NCBI RefSeq assembly: GCF_001304615.2
Contig: NZ_CP032683.1
Coordinates: 186,001 to 250,000, forward strand
Reading direction: 5' to 3'
DNA length: 64,000 nucleotides
DNA from: Methanosarcina flavescens
GTDB lineage: Archaea > Halobacteriota > Methanosarcinia > Methanosarcinales > Methanosarcinaceae
Shown here: one piece after another, positions 46,448 through 57,000 of the stretch
Numbering within the stretch: the stretch's first letter is position 1
How the letters are laid out: each line of letters begins with the position of its first letter
Notes under the pieces: model-generated
What the model was told of the DNA's origin: nothing
The model's database searches: none
The model's input: only the letters and a program-made list of their open reading frames with translations
Made by a program: the position numbers and the translations under genes

Positions 46448-48946
46448 TTACGTCCAAAGTTCATTCAATGATTCAAGTAAATCCAAAAACTCATTTACAC
46501 ATCTCTTTTGAGTACTTGGTTTAAGAGTCTTCTTTGGGTATCTATTAGAATATGCGTTTGCAAACACAGCGTATAAAGATTTTTTAATCTCTTCTTTCAA
46601 GTCCTTACTTTGCAAAAATACTCTTTCCTCCCGAGTAAGATCTTTTCGTAGACCTGTTGACAAGTACTCATATATTTTTAGTTGGTCAATGACGTCTAAA
46701 ATATTTATTGTGCTATCAAGAGTAGAAACGGCTAACTTTTGTTCGTCTTCAAGGTAGCCAGAACCGGAAGCTAAAGATGTAATACAAGATGCAATATCTA
46801 GATTTATTAGTTGAAGCTTACCCTTTTTTTCAATTTCTTTATCTAAAATTCCAAAACTGTATTTTGAAGGGCTAATTCTCAAAACTATAAGACCTATATC
46901 TTTCCATTTAGCTTCATCAGTTAGATCCTTAGTTTCTTTCTCTAATAATTTTTCAACATCAGTAGTAATATCATTAGCGAAAGTTGAAAACTCAATATCC
47001 TTATGCAGAATACCAATTCTAGTAGATTTAGAATATTTAGTAAAATTATACTTTGGAATACGTGAACCGTCTTTTAAATCATAATATAGTGAAATATTGT
47101 TTTCTTTTTCAAAATTTTTAATATCCTCCTCATTTTTGAAATTGCTAATTAACAGACGATCCACTACTTTATCTGTGAATTCTCCTATAGAAGAATTTGT
47201 AAGAATAAAATATACCGTAAAAAGACCAGCATCTACAGCTCTATCTAGGGTATTTATGCTTACTTTCTCAAAAATATTAATGAATGCTTTTTTAAACGCT
47301 TCAAATTTTTCTTTATTTCTTATTCTCTTAGACAAATCTTCTATCATTTTTTGTATAATTATTTGACTTGATTCATGCCATTCGCCTCGAGACAATGAGA
47401 GTACCATATATCTAAAAATCTCTTTTTCTGCGTTATCATTTTCAATTTTCTCTTTAATTTCAGATGGTTTCTCTGCTTTAAATATATCCGACAGAGTGAA
47501 AGATTCATTTGCAGCTGCTTTCTGTTCACGTAGCTTATGATATGCCATCAAAATGTATATGGAATTATGGTTTTCAGCCGCTTTCTTGCATACTTTGTCC
47601 CTAAATTTAATATCTGGATTTAGAATAATTGCCATCAGTGCGATTACATAAGCCTCTTTGATATTTCCATCTGCATCTATACTTAACGATTTATGAAGTT
47701 CTTTTGAAAAAACATCAATAAAATTAGATTCAAAATCTTTTTCGAAATCGATATTTTCTACAATATTCTCACAATGTAGTTGATTTCTCAAAGGAATTTT
47801 TTCGTCAATTAGTTTTTTAAAGTAGCCCTGAAGGAAACTGCATAGACGCAGATATAAAGACACATTGTCTGTTATCGAAAGCAGGTCAAAATTTTGAGTT
47901 CTTAACAGAATATTTTTCAGGATCTCTTCACTAAATTTGGATTCGTTTAAATCTTCGGATTTATTTGAATTAGATTTTTTGGCAAAATCTAGTTTATCTA
48001 ATTCAAATAATTTTTTTTGCTAGATAATTTACTTTATTGGGATCCTGCTTGATAGATTTCCATAATCGTCCAGCTTTCTTATCTTCATTATAACAGTATA
48101 TGAATAGATTCATTAATTGGATATCTAAGCAAGTTTTTTCACATATATACTCGATAATTGAGTATCTCAAGTTTTCATCATTTGAACGCTTTTTTTCAAT
48201 CATTGGCTTTTTTGCTAATAGGGTAAGTTCATTGCTTTGAGCTTTCAGCCCAAAATAAGTAGTTACTATTTTTAATTTGTGGCATTCTAAGTACCACTTC
48301 TCCTGAAATTTGTGTAGCTCATCTATTTCTTTACAAGTTGGAATAAGATTGCGAACTACTTCGCATGTGTCTTTAAGTGAGCTTTTGAACTTGGTATAAA
48401 TTTCGTTTATTTCCTCAATATCAGAATCAATGGAACATTTTGTCTTATCTAGTGCTTTTATATCATTATCATTTTTTTCTTGACTATCTTCATGGAATTT
48501 TTCAAAATCTATACTGAATTTACTTTTAGAATTCTGCACTGCAAAATGGATAAAAACAACTTGAAGAAAAAAATAACGAATATGCTGCCGATTTTGCAAT
48601 ATAAGGGAGATTGTTGGTCCACAAGTCCCCAGTCGTATCCTAAAATGGGTACAGTTGCGAAGAAGCAAAAAGTTGTTATCCCAATAATTGAAGTAAGCAA
48701 CGTTCTACTAAAAGAGTTTATACGGTTGCTAACCCAATTTTTATATATATCAATCTTTCTTTTACTCAAATTTAGATATCCATTTAGATATCCATTTATT
48801 TTTGATGGAGTGGATTGATTTAGTTCAACAAGCTTATTCTGATTTTCATTCCAATTAGTCTCAAATATTTTATCGTTATCCTCGAGTACGAGGATAACTT
48901 TTTGTTTGAACTCTTCACTTAAATTTTGTTTTCCATTGGGCATCAT
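46448..48946 (-). pseudogene. Large membrane protein of unknown family with two homopolymer frameshifts
   Basis: Three consecutive minus-strand frames make one coding region of about 830 codons. Part 1 (from 48946): soluble head then two helices (TLLTSIIGITTFCFFATVPI, IGSIFVIFFF). At A7 on the plus strand (48567-48573) the frame shifts to LQVVFIHFAVQNSKSKFSID. Part 2 runs to 48003 and ends at a run of eight T on the plus strand (48011-48018), after which KLFELDKLDFAKKSNSNKSE continues in part 3, open well before its GTG at 47863. Part 3 is a long helical cytosolic region (ALMAIILNPDIKFRDKVCKK, LSTGLRKDLTREERVFLQSK). No motif recognised. If intact, it is a membrane-tethered helical protein; decay or homopolymer error explains the breaks. 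Confidence 0.6.
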
Positions 48947-49212
48947 ATTGTAATTTTAATAAAGAAATTCTTAAGTTAATTAACATTTTGATTTGTATGA
49001 GTATCAAAAGCACTAAATAATACCAAGCTTTTTTATTCATTAAAGTATTTTTAAAGTTTCTTACTTTGATTCTTACCGTTTTCTCTAAGATTAGTGCTAG
49101 GAATGACTAGGGAATTTTTCAGCCGGAATAAAAAGGAGTCTCCAAGCGCAATTGAGCTTTTACAGGACAAAATATCAAAATATTTATCCATTTAATCAGA
49201 TACTTCCATTTC

Positions 49213-50322
49213 ATGAACAATCATAGCGAAGCAGAAACTTCAGGTCATAATCCAGTTCATAGTGACACTAATACTATTCCAGGGTGGAATGAAGAACTTG
49301 AGCTTGCTTTTTCTGCCTACAAAGGCTCTTACACTCCCGGAAGAGTCACATCAAGGCACAAAACAGTCTGCGAAGTCCTTGTCCCTGGAGCTGTCGTGCA
49401 GGCTGGAATTTCCGGTGCACTTCAGAAAATTGGGAAGCAGCCGGTTGTAGGGGATTTTGTCGTTTTACTTGACCAGCCAGAACTGGGCTCACGCATGATT
49501 GTTAATATCCTTCCCAGAAGAACCTATCTCTCAAGAGGGGCAGCAGGAAACGGGGGCGGAGAGCAGGTAATTGCTGCAAACCTTGATACCATTTTTATCG
49601 TGACGTCGGTTGGTAAGGATCTCAACCTTAGAAGGCTTGAGAGGTATCTCACCATTGTATATTCTTCTGGGGCAAGACCTGTAATTTTACTTAACAAAAT
49701 TGACCTTGAAGATAATCCAGCCCGGCTGGTAGAAAAAATCCAGTTTATTGCAGGGAATGTGCCGGTTATTCCATTAAGTGCCCTTTCAAAAACCGGGCTT
49801 GATACACTTAGCCCTTACCTCAATCCAGGGGAAACGGTTGCATTAATCGGTTCTTCAGGGGTTGGGAAATCCACACTTATTAACGCTTTTCTTGGTGAAA
49901 CCGTCCAGAGAACCAGCGGTATCAGGGAAGACGATGAAAAAGGGAGACATACAACAACAGTCCGCCAGATGTTCCCGCTTCCGAACGGAGCAGTCCTTAT
50001 AGACAATCCCGGAATCAGGGAAATCCAGCTCGGAGACTCTGCAGACGGGCTTGAAAAAGCATTTTCAGAAATAGTTGATGCAGCCCGCAACTGCAAATTT
50101 AAAGACTGCACTCACCGTGACGAGCCGGGTTGTACTGTACTGAAGGCGGTTGAAGACGGGCTTATTCCGGAAGAACGGCTTGCCAGTTATCACAGGTTAA
50201 CTGATGAACTTATATTCCAGACAAAAAAAGCCGAGATAGGGCTTAAGCGGCTTGAAAAGGAAAGATTCAAGAAAATAGCGGTGGATATTAAAAAATATAA
50301 GAAATTTACTGGAAAGCCGTAA
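49213..50322 (+). CDS. rsgA: Ribosome small-subunit-dependent GTPase RsgA
   Basis: 369 residues. OB-fold N-terminus ([20 protein letters not shown]), circularly permuted GTPase with NKID ([11 protein letters not shown]) before the P-loop ([19 protein letters not shown]), T-type switch [18 protein letters not shown], and the zinc knuckle [14 protein letters not shown]. It helps 30S subunit maturation in bacteria; in methanosarcinas it is probably of bacterial origin (inference). No ribosome site before the ATG. Confidence 0.95.
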   Translation: MNNHSEAETSGHNPVHSDTNTIPGWNEELELAFSAYKGSYTPGRVTSRHKTVCEVLVPGAVVQAGISGALQKIGKQPVVGDFVVLLDQPELGSRMIVNILPRRTYLSRGAAGNGGGEQVIAANLDTIFIVTSVGKDLNLRRLERYLTIVYSSGARPVILLNKIDLEDNPARLVEKIQFIAGNVPVIPLSALSKTGLDTLSPYLNPGETVALIGSSGVGKSTLINAFLGETVQRTSGIREDDEKGRHTTTVRQMFPLPNGAVLIDNPGIREIQLGDSADGLEKAFSEIVDAARNCKFKDCTHRDEPGCTVLKAVEDGLIPEERLASYHRLTDELIFQTKKAEIGLKRLEKERFKKIAVDIKKYKKFTGKP

Positions 50323-50567
50323 GATAAGATTTATAAGATATTTCGATTTCAGGCAGGAATTACCAAGAATTATGAATTACCAAGAATTTATCGCCATTCA
50401 ACCACATTTAAATTTTTTACAGGGTCTTTGTGACATGTGAACTTTATTGACCAGTAACTTTTCTTTCTCTCCAGCGCAATACCTAAAAATAAAAAACACT
50501 TTCTTAACTTCACACATTTAATTTCACACTCAGGATAAAGCACAAATCTAGATTAGGAGGGACTTAA

Positions 50568-51677
50568 ACGGTAAGTAAAGTTTATTTTGCAGATCTCAGG
50601 GCTAGAAACCCACAGGAAAATACCATCAGTAAGATTCAGAGGCTTTTTGATGAAGCAGGATTCGTTGAGCTCCTGGGGTCAGACGACCTGACTGCAATAA
50701 AGGTTCATTTTGGAGAGTACGGGAACGATGGATACATAAATCCGGTCTTTGTACGGCAGGTTGTGGAAAAGATTCGAGCAGCCGGGGCAAAACCGTTTAT
50801 TACGGACACAAATACACTTTACTCGGGCAGCCGGCATAATGCCGTCGATCATCTGACAACAGCAATAGAACATGGTTTTGATTATTCCGTAGTCCGGGCT
50901 CCACTTATTATATCGGACGGCTTGAAGAGCCAGAATGCGGCAGAGGTCGAGATCGGGCTGAAGCACTTCAATTCCGTAAAAATAGGGTCGGATATTGCTG
51001 CTGCGGACTCCATGATTGTGATGTCCCATTTTAAGGGGCATATCGTAGCCGGATTTGGAGGGGCTATCAAAAATCTTGCTATGGGCTGTGCTCCCGCAGT
51101 CGGCAAGAAAGAACAGCACTTCAGGACAAGCCCGCATGTGGTTGGAGAAAAGTGCGTAGCCTGCGGAAAATGCGTTGAGGTCTGTCCGGTTGGGGCTTCT
51201 GCTCTTGTAGGCGAGGTTTCAATGATCGAGCCAAATATCTGCATAAGCTGCGGGCAATGTATGGAAGCCTGTCCGTCAGGGGCAATTGATATCGACTGGG
51301 AACACGACATCCCGGAGTTTCTGGAATGCGTTACAGAATATGCATATGGCGCGGTGAAAGGAAAGAAAAACAGAGTCGGCTATATTAATTTCCTGCTTAA
51401 AATTACACCTGACTGCGACTGTGTGCCCTGGAGCGATGCGCCTATTGTGCCGGATATAGGAATCCTAGCTTCAACTGATCCTGTTGCCCTTGACCAAGCA
51501 AGTTACGACCTTGTAAATAAGCAGAAAGGGCTTATCGGCTCCTCCCTGCACTTTAACCACGAGGCCGGAGCCGATAAATTCAGGGGCGCCTGGCCAATGG
51601 TTGACGGAACTCACCAGCTCAGATATGGAGAAGAAATCGGGCTTGGAAGCCGGGAGTATAAACTGGTTGAGATTTGA
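50568..51677 (+). CDS. DUF362 protein with two 4Fe-4S clusters; no standard start codon
   Basis: The DUF362 fold begins SKVYFADLRARNPQENTISK and continues through AIKVHFGEYGNDGYINPVFV, VVRAPLIISDGLKSQNA and MSHFKGHIVAGFGGAIKNLA. It then has a two-cluster ferredoxin domain (CVACGKCVEVCP and CISCGQCMEACP) and a C-terminal half (LASTDPVALDQASYDLVNKQ). AGGAGG stands at 50555-50560, but the codons at the right distance are ACG-GTA-AGT (50568-50576), directly after TAA. The first standard in-frame start (GTG 50763) would remove 65 conserved residues. Either ACG initiates or an ATG has mutated. An electron-transfer role is likely; the partner is unknown. Confidence 0.88.
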   Translation, partial: TVSKVYFADLRARNPQENTISKIQRLFDEAGFVELLGSDDLTAIKVHFGEYGNDGYINPVFVRQVVEKIRAAGAKPFITDTNTLYSGSRHNAVDHLTTAIEHGFDYSVVRAPLIISDGLKSQNAAEVEIGLKHFNSVKIGSDIAAADSMIVMSHFKGHIVAGFGGAIKNLAMGCAPAVGKKEQHFRTSPHVVGEKCVACGKCVEVCPVGASALVGEVSMIEPNICISCGQCMEACPSGAIDIDWEHDIPEFLECVTEYAYGAVKGKKNRVGYINFLLKITPDCDCVPWSDAPIVPDIGILASTDPVALDQASYDLVNKQKGLIGSSLHFNHEAGADKFRGAWPMVDGTHQLRYGEEIGLGSREYKLVEI

Positions 51678-51898
51678 GTTGATTTAAAGAAATCAACTCT
51701 CAACAGTTTTTCCTTTTTACTCATTCCTTTAAAGAAACCCGGGTGTCAACCCAATTTCAAGATCAATTCCCAGATCAAACCATAACTCAACTTTACTTGT
51801 TTTGATCACAAATCTATTTTTTAAAAAGATAAATATAGCAGATACAACCACTTAGTATATTAGTTAATCTTATCCAACTTTACTGGAGATGAATTAGA

Positions 51899-52084
51899 AT
51901 GACCATATGGGAATATGATGTCAAAGAGATAAGGTTCAGTGAGTGGTCAAAGACAAAAGAAGATCTTAACCGCCTTGGAGTTGAAGGCTGGGAACTCATC
52001 AAGTTTGCGGACGAAATTGACGAAAACGGTATGATAACAGCTGTTTTTAAAAGACCGGTCGATTACGTAGACGCATCTTTCTAA
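51899..52084 (+). CDS. Small DUF4177-like protein
   Basis: 61 residues. WEYDVKEIRFSEWSKTKEDL, NRLGVEGWELIKFADEIDEN and AVFKRP give the compact pattern Y-x-V ... LN-x-LG-x-EGWELV ... FKRP known from DUF4177 proteins. GGAG stands before the ATG. Function unknown; stand-alone. Confidence 0.8.
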   Translation: MTIWEYDVKEIRFSEWSKTKEDLNRLGVEGWELIKFADEIDENGMITAVFKRPVDYVDASF

Positions 52085-52365
52085 ATTCCTTTTTTAAATT
52101 GTTTTCTTGCTTTGCATTTTCTATTTAAAGTGTCAGTTTAAACAAGAGTATATAAAAATTAAATTTTCTTAATTCTTTATTTTAAGTCTACATTTAAAAT
52201 TTACTGTTATCTCCTTTGAGTAGCACTTTAATTTAACAATTTTTACTCATTTTGTTATAAGTTAAAACTTTAATCGCACTAAATGTTACTGTGTTTTACG
52301 AAATCCATATGTAGACAGAAAAAGGTCAGAACATATATGGACAAATGATGGGTAGGAGAGAAGGC

Positions 52366-53658
52366 ATGGAACATGAATCTGATGACAAAAAAGGGTATGA
52401 TATCAAGGTTAACACACAAGCTACAGAGAAAAATCGATTGGAAAATGATTTAAATGCCAGGAAGAAACTTAAAAATTTAAAAGAGCTTGAAAAAGCTGTG
52501 GATTTGATGCAAAAACCCGAGATAGATTCAGATCAATTTTTCAAGCTTATTGATTCTTCTATACAGGGTTTAAAAGAATACAGGCTCATTGTCTCAGCTA
52601 TTGACCTCGGGGTGCTTGAAGCTCTTAAAACTCCTTTATCAGCAGGAGCCCTGGCTGAAAAGCTTGGTTGCGACTCAGTGCTCATGCCTCACTTCTGTGA
52701 AGCCCTTTACAGCCTTGGCCTGCTCGATAGGTTTGAAGAAGGAGCACTTGAAGAAAAAGGAAATACACACAGGCATGGAAAAGAAAAAAACGATGAAAAA
52801 GACGAACATACTCCCGAAAACGGATATGAAAACAGGCCTGAGGGCAGGGTTCAGAATAACGGCTCAACAGATCTTAGTGCCGTGTATCTGGTCTCCGAGT
52901 TAAGTGCTACTTATCTTCTGGAGAGTTCTCCATTTTCACAGCGGCATTACCTTGCCGAAAGGTTAAGGACTGTCGATCTCTGGAACCGCCTTCCCGAAAT
53001 CATGAAGACCGGACCTATAATTTTTGAGAAAGGAACTTTTTTTGGAGAAGTTATCCAGTCTATGGCTGAGAACGCACGCTGTGGAATGCTTCAGGAAACT
53101 GTCAAAGTCGTCGCGGAAAACATTAATCTGGAAAATGTCAAAAAACTGCTTGACCTCGGAGGAGGTCATGGGCTCTACGCCATTGCATTTGCCAGACTGA
53201 ATAAGAACCTGCAGGCTTTTGTTTATGACCTGCCTCCAGTTACGGAAAAAGCAAAAGAATTTATTGAGAGATATGAAGCGTTAAATGTGGATGTAATTCT
53301 GGGAGACTTTTTTAAGGACGAAATCGGGGATGGGTATGATCTAATCTTTTCTTCCTTTAACCCTGGAGGAAAAGTGCCATCCCTTATCCCGAAGATTTCC
53401 AAAGCCTTAAACACTGGAGGCATTTTCGTAACCCGGCAGATGCCTGACGAAAAGATGAAATCCAATCCCCTTCTCAACCTTGAATGGAATCTGTGGACTT
53501 TTGAAGGTGTGAAAAAAGGAGGATCTAGTTACAGCTTTGAGAACAGCGTACCTTTCATCGAGTATATAGATATGCTTGGCAATTACGGGTTTGAAGTATT
53601 CTGTGAGCTTGATATGAAGGATGGATCAAGAATTGTATTTGCACGAAAAATAGGATGA
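52366..53658 (+). CDS. SAM-dependent O-methyltransferase (COMT-like)
   Basis: About 430 residues from ATG 52366, which has AGGAG at correct spacing (the ORF is open from 52345). A charged leader is followed by a winged-helix dimerisation part (LIVSAIDLGVLEALKTPLSA, GALAEKLGC), then a low-complexity insert (RHGKEKNDEKDEHTPENGYE), and the methyltransferase domain: motif I KKLLDLGGGHGLYAIAFARL, FVYDLPPVTEKA, GDFFKDE, and GGIFVTRQMPDE. This is the class-I COMT/hydroxyindole-methyltransferase type; the substrate is unknown. The Asp/Glu/Lys-rich insert is unusual. Confidence 0.88.
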   Translation: MEHESDDKKGYDIKVNTQATEKNRLENDLNARKKLKNLKELEKAVDLMQKPEIDSDQFFKLIDSSIQGLKEYRLIVSAIDLGVLEALKTPLSAGALAEKLGCDSVLMPHFCEALYSLGLLDRFEEGALEEKGNTHRHGKEKNDEKDEHTPENGYENRPEGRVQNNGSTDLSAVYLVSELSATYLLESSPFSQRHYLAERLRTVDLWNRLPEIMKTGPIIFEKGTFFGEVIQSMAENARCGMLQETVKVVAENINLENVKKLLDLGGGHGLYAIAFARLNKNLQAFVYDLPPVTEKAKEFIERYEALNVDVILGDFFKDEIGDGYDLIFSSFNPGGKVPSLIPKISKALNTGGIFVTRQMPDEKMKSNPLLNLEWNLWTFEGVKKGGSSYSFENSVPFIEYIDMLGNYGFEVFCELDMKDGSRIVFARKIG

Positions 53659-53828
53659 ACTTGCAGGGAGAGGGAAGTTCCTTTAAATTATACAGGCAGA
53701 AATCATCATACTCTGGAAAAATGTATGTGAGAGTTTCCTCAAATAGGAAATGATAAAAGATTTTCCAACATAGTTGAGCGAAAAAAGAAAAACAGAGATT
53801 ACTTAATCTTTTTGCCAGAACATTTATC

Positions 53829-54044
53829 TCAGTTTTCAGGGGAACAATGTATATATTCCCCGGTTTCAACAAAATACCTGAAATGATCTATCCAGATTTT
53901 AGATTCTTCTTCCTTATCCGTAAATTCTATGAATTTCTCCAATGTACGTGCTGTTTTTGGATTAAGGGTATGCTCAATTTTGCAGGCATCTTCTTCTGCA
54001 GTGTGTTCATCAAGCCCAAAATGCATGAGAAAATCCTTGAACAT
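53829..54044 (-). pseudogene. Fragment of a DtxR-type metal-dependent repressor
   Basis: 71 codons: FKDFLMHFGLDEHTAEEDAC and KIEHTLNPKTARTLEKFIEF closely follow the dimerisation/metal domain of DtxR/MntR-type regulators (L-x-DFL...G-x-D-E...AEEDACKIEH). The winged-helix DNA-binding half is absent. The upstream bases encode a different open stretch (SPSVLEASEILFSVTRKLKL) in another frame, suggesting a frameshift near 54040. It probably cannot bind DNA. Confidence 0.6.
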
Positions 54045-54172
54045 GCTTTATTTTTCCCTCGTTTTTCTGGCAATTTCAATTTTCTAGTAACAGAAAAGAG
54101 TATTTCACTTGCTTCCAGAACAGAGGGAGATATGTAACAACAATCGTTATTATACAAAAAAACAATCTCTAG

Positions 54173-55237
54173 ATGGGGATTGATGTGATAAAAGAAGCCA
54201 TGCTTTATGAGAAAATCGGAGACAACAAAGTACATTGCAATCTCTGCGCCCAGAGTTGTAAAATTCCTCCGGGGAAAAGGGGCTTTTGTGGGGTCAGGGA
54301 AAACAGGGAAGGGCAATTATATACTCTTATTTACGGGACAGTCTCAAGCGAAGCCGTTGACCCTATAGAAAAAAAACCTCTTTATCACTTTTATCCGGGA
54401 TCTTATGTTTACTCAGTAGGGTCGATAGGATGCAATTTCCGCTGCAAGCACTGCCAGAACTGGGCAATATCCCAGGCTTGCCTGGAAGATGCTTATACAA
54501 TGAATATCCCCCCTGACGAGCTGATTGAAAGGGCGATCCTCTCACGTTCAGGCTCAATTGCCTGGACCTATAACGAGCCCACGATCTGGCACGAGTACAC
54601 TTACGAGTGTGCAAAACTGGCAAAGGATGCAGGGCTTGCAACAATTTATGTAACAAACGGGTACATGACGCCTGATGCCCTAAGACATATTGCGCCTTAT
54701 CTGGATGCCGCAAATATCGATATCAAAGCTTTTAATGAAAAATTTTACCACGATGTTGCCAGCGCAAAACTGGCTCCTGTGCTTGAGGCTTCAGCCCTTG
54801 CAAAACAACTCGGTATCCATGTAGAGATTACAACCCTGATCATACCAGGCGCAAACGATTCCCTTGATGAGCTCAGGGAGCTCTCAAAATGGGTCTACAA
54901 AAGCCTGGGGCCTGAAACCCCCCTGCATTTTACACGTTTCCATCCGCAGTACAAAATGCAGAACATCTCCCCTACACCTGTAAAAACTATGCAAGAAGCC
55001 TGTAAAATCGCAACTGAGGAAGGGCTGAGATATGTTTACATGGGCAATGTCCCTGGCAGTGAGAAAAACAATACCTTCTGCCCGAATTGCGGAAAACTGT
55101 TAATTGCCCGGGGCTTCTTCGAGATCGAAAAGTATGATATTACACCTGAGAAGACCTGTCCAAAGTGCGGGGAACATATCCCTATTATAGGTGAATACGC
55201 TGGCTTAAAAGAGGCATCAGATGAATATGGATACTGA
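54173..55237 (+). CDS. amrS: AmmeMemoRadiSam-system radical SAM enzyme
   Basis: 354 residues. Four N-terminal Cys (HCNLCAQSCKIPPGKRGFCG), radical SAM cluster C-x3-C-x2-C in CNFRCKHCQNW, SAM-binding SGSIAWTYNEPTIW, TIYVTNGYMTPDAL and NIDIKAFNEKFY, and a C-terminal zinc-ribbon pair (CPNCGKL, CPKCGEH). This is the AmrS protein, found with AmmeMemoRadiSam partners (AMMECR1 and Memo) whose joint role is unknown. The partners are not in the window. ATG 54173 has no clear ribosome site; GTG 54185 after GGGG is another start. Confidence 0.92.
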   Translation: MGIDVIKEAMLYEKIGDNKVHCNLCAQSCKIPPGKRGFCGVRENREGQLYTLIYGTVSSEAVDPIEKKPLYHFYPGSYVYSVGSIGCNFRCKHCQNWAISQACLEDAYTMNIPPDELIERAILSRSGSIAWTYNEPTIWHEYTYECAKLAKDAGLATIYVTNGYMTPDALRHIAPYLDAANIDIKAFNEKFYHDVASAKLAPVLEASALAKQLGIHVEITTLIIPGANDSLDELRELSKWVYKSLGPETPLHFTRFHPQYKMQNISPTPVKTMQEACKIATEEGLRYVYMGNVPGSEKNNTFCPNCGKLLIARGFFEIEKYDITPEKTCPKCGEHIPIIGEYAGLKEASDEYGY

Positions 55238-55750
55238 GTCGGATAAATACAAGTGTTAGGAAGCCCGAAGTAGTGAGAGCCAGTAAAGAGAAGAGCAGGA
55301 GATGAGAAGAGCAGGAGATGAGAAGAGCAGGAGATTGCCCGGGATTCAGGAAAAAGCTTACCTGATATTTCTTTCAGAAATATCGTAATCTACTATCCTG
55401 CAAGATAGCTGAATTTCCACAGCTTCTTTTTACTCCGGTAATCTATTCTCTGGCTTGCTTTCTACTACATGCTAAACTATTTAATTACTTGTTGACAATA
55501 ACTATTATGTTTTTATCATTACTTTGCTGGATAATTCTTTTAATATCTCTCAGTATATTGGCGTGTTGCGACTGGAGTAGAGCTCTAAAGGTGCTTTTCA
55601 TAAAAGAGAAATAAACCATACCAGAATTGTATCATGGCTTTTTTTCTCAGCCTGAAAGATTTTTATTTCTTTTTGATTTAATCACAATGTCTTCATTTGT
55701 CGCATATAGACTAAGAAGGTTTTCATTACTTAGAAAAAATTATTACTTTG
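55238..55750. other. Intergenic region with a 16-bp tandem repeat
   Basis: AGAAGAGCAGGAGATG occurs three times in line (55289-55304, 55305-55320, 55321-55335 with the last base changed), just past the end of the amrS gene. The rest of the 513 bases is AT-rich and shows no gene. Because amrS (plus) and the Nudix gene (minus) converge here, transcript ends are expected. Confidence 0.75.
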
Positions 55751-56272
55751 TCAGAAGAAATATTTTCCGTACCCTTCCTGGAAGATTTTTATGATTCCTG
55801 CCCGCAGGGAAGGCGTATATTTTTCAGGTTCGGCTCTAACAGCCCTGTGCAATTCTTCCAGTTCTATCCATTCAACAAAAACGGCTTCTTCCGGATCTGG
55901 CCGAATTGAGTTTGCAATTTTTGCAGAACATCGACCTGAAAATACCGTGTGGAAGGCTCCTTTGTTTTCGAAAATACAGGAGATCTTAAATAGCTTCCTG
56001 AAAGGAATTGAGATTCCGATCTCTTCAAGCATTTCCCGCATCATACAGGCCTCATAAGATTCGTCCGCTACAGTACCGCTTACCGAGTATGTGTAACGGT
56101 TTGGATACCAGCGTTTTTTAGACGACCTCTTTTGTATGAGCATTTTATTCTCAGGGTTGAGCAGGATAAGCTGAGCAGCCCTGTGGATGTGCTCTCCTGA
56201 ATAAAACTCCTCTCGATCGCGTAGCCTGAGAAAGTTATCGTTTTTGTCAACTTCGCTGATTAACTCAACCAC
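55751..56272 (-). CDS. Nudix hydrolase (isopentenyl-diphosphate-isomerase-like)
   Basis: 173 residues from GTG 56272 after AGGAG; the ORF is open to 56299. It begins ELISEVDKNDNFLRLRDREE and RAAQLILLNPENKMLIQKRS, and has a Nudix box of the form GTVADESYEACMMREMLEE followed by IGISIPF. This subgroup acts on isopentenyl diphosphate-like or other nucleoside-diphosphate-linked substrates. The Nudix Gly and Glu residues (G-x5-E-x7-REMLEEIG) are in place. Substrate not known. Downstream of the Tat cluster on the same strand. Confidence 0.85.
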   Translation of the reverse strand: MVELISEVDKNDNFLRLRDREEFYSGEHIHRAAQLILLNPENKMLIQKRSSKKRWYPNRYTYSVSGTVADESYEACMMREMLEEIGISIPFRKLFKISCIFENKGAFHTVFSGRCSAKIANSIRPDPEEAVFVEWIELEELHRAVRAEPEKYTPSLRAGIIKIFQEGYGKYFF

Positions 56273-56428
56273 AAAAGGTCTCCTGATGAATTGTAACACT
56301 ATCCGGATCCGATTAAAAATAAAACTAAAAATATCGACTAAAATAAAATTAAAATGACAGGCTTCAATAAAAGGTTAAACCTGAATTAAATGCCATGAAA
56401 AGCAGAGAGACTCACTTTTCAGGTATTC

Positions 56429-56734
56429 TCAGGGTTCGGAGACTTCTTTTGGCTTTTCTGTGGATTTCTGGATCTCATCCAGGAGCTGGTCGTCGGTTTT
56501 ACCTCTTATATCAATCCCGAGTTTCTGGGCGGTTTCCTGTATCTTGCTCTTCGGAGCTGCGGGCTCCTTAAGGGACTTTTCAAATTCCTTCAGGCTTAGT
56601 TCCGATTCTCTCTGGGCTTTCTTAAATTCTCCCATTGAACTTCCCATGGACCGGGCAAGTTCCGGAAGTTTAGATGCCCCGAAAAGGAGTACAATTACTC
56701 CGAAAATCATTAAGAGTTCATTTGTGCCTATCAT
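56429..56734 (-). CDS. tatA: Sec-independent translocase subunit TatA/B, copy 1
   Basis: About 101 residues from ATG 56734 after GAGG; the ORF is open to 56782, but the extra part is not family-like. IGTNELLMIFGVIVLLFGAS then KLPELARSMGSSMGEFKKAQ is the TatA/TatE signature of a short N-terminal membrane helix, hinge and amphipathic helix. The C-terminal tail is acidic and basic mixed. It forms the Tat pore with TatC for export of folded, often cofactor-bearing proteins. A TATA-like box (TTTATATATTATAAA on the coding strand) lies about 100 bases upstream. Confidence 0.92.
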   Translation of the reverse strand: MIGTNELLMIFGVIVLLFGASKLPELARSMGSSMGEFKKAQRESELSLKEFEKSLKEPAAPKSKIQETAQKLGIDIRGKTDDQLLDEIQKSTEKPKEVSEP

Positions 56735-57000
56735 TGGCTTGGCCTCAACTATCGTTTTCTTAAATAAATATAATTGATTCAACAGTAATGGGATAAAAAT
56801 TCTAAATATCGCTAAGTTAAGCTAAGTTTTTTTATAATATATAAAGCTTCTACTTTATTTATTGTAAGATATTTTATGTAAGATATTTTATATATTTAAC
56901 TCTTTTTATTTCATTTTTTCCATTCAGTCTATCTCCCTGGCTCTCTCCTTAAATCTATCCTCCAGACCTTTCCCTTTTCATCATGGCTAAGTCCTAAATT

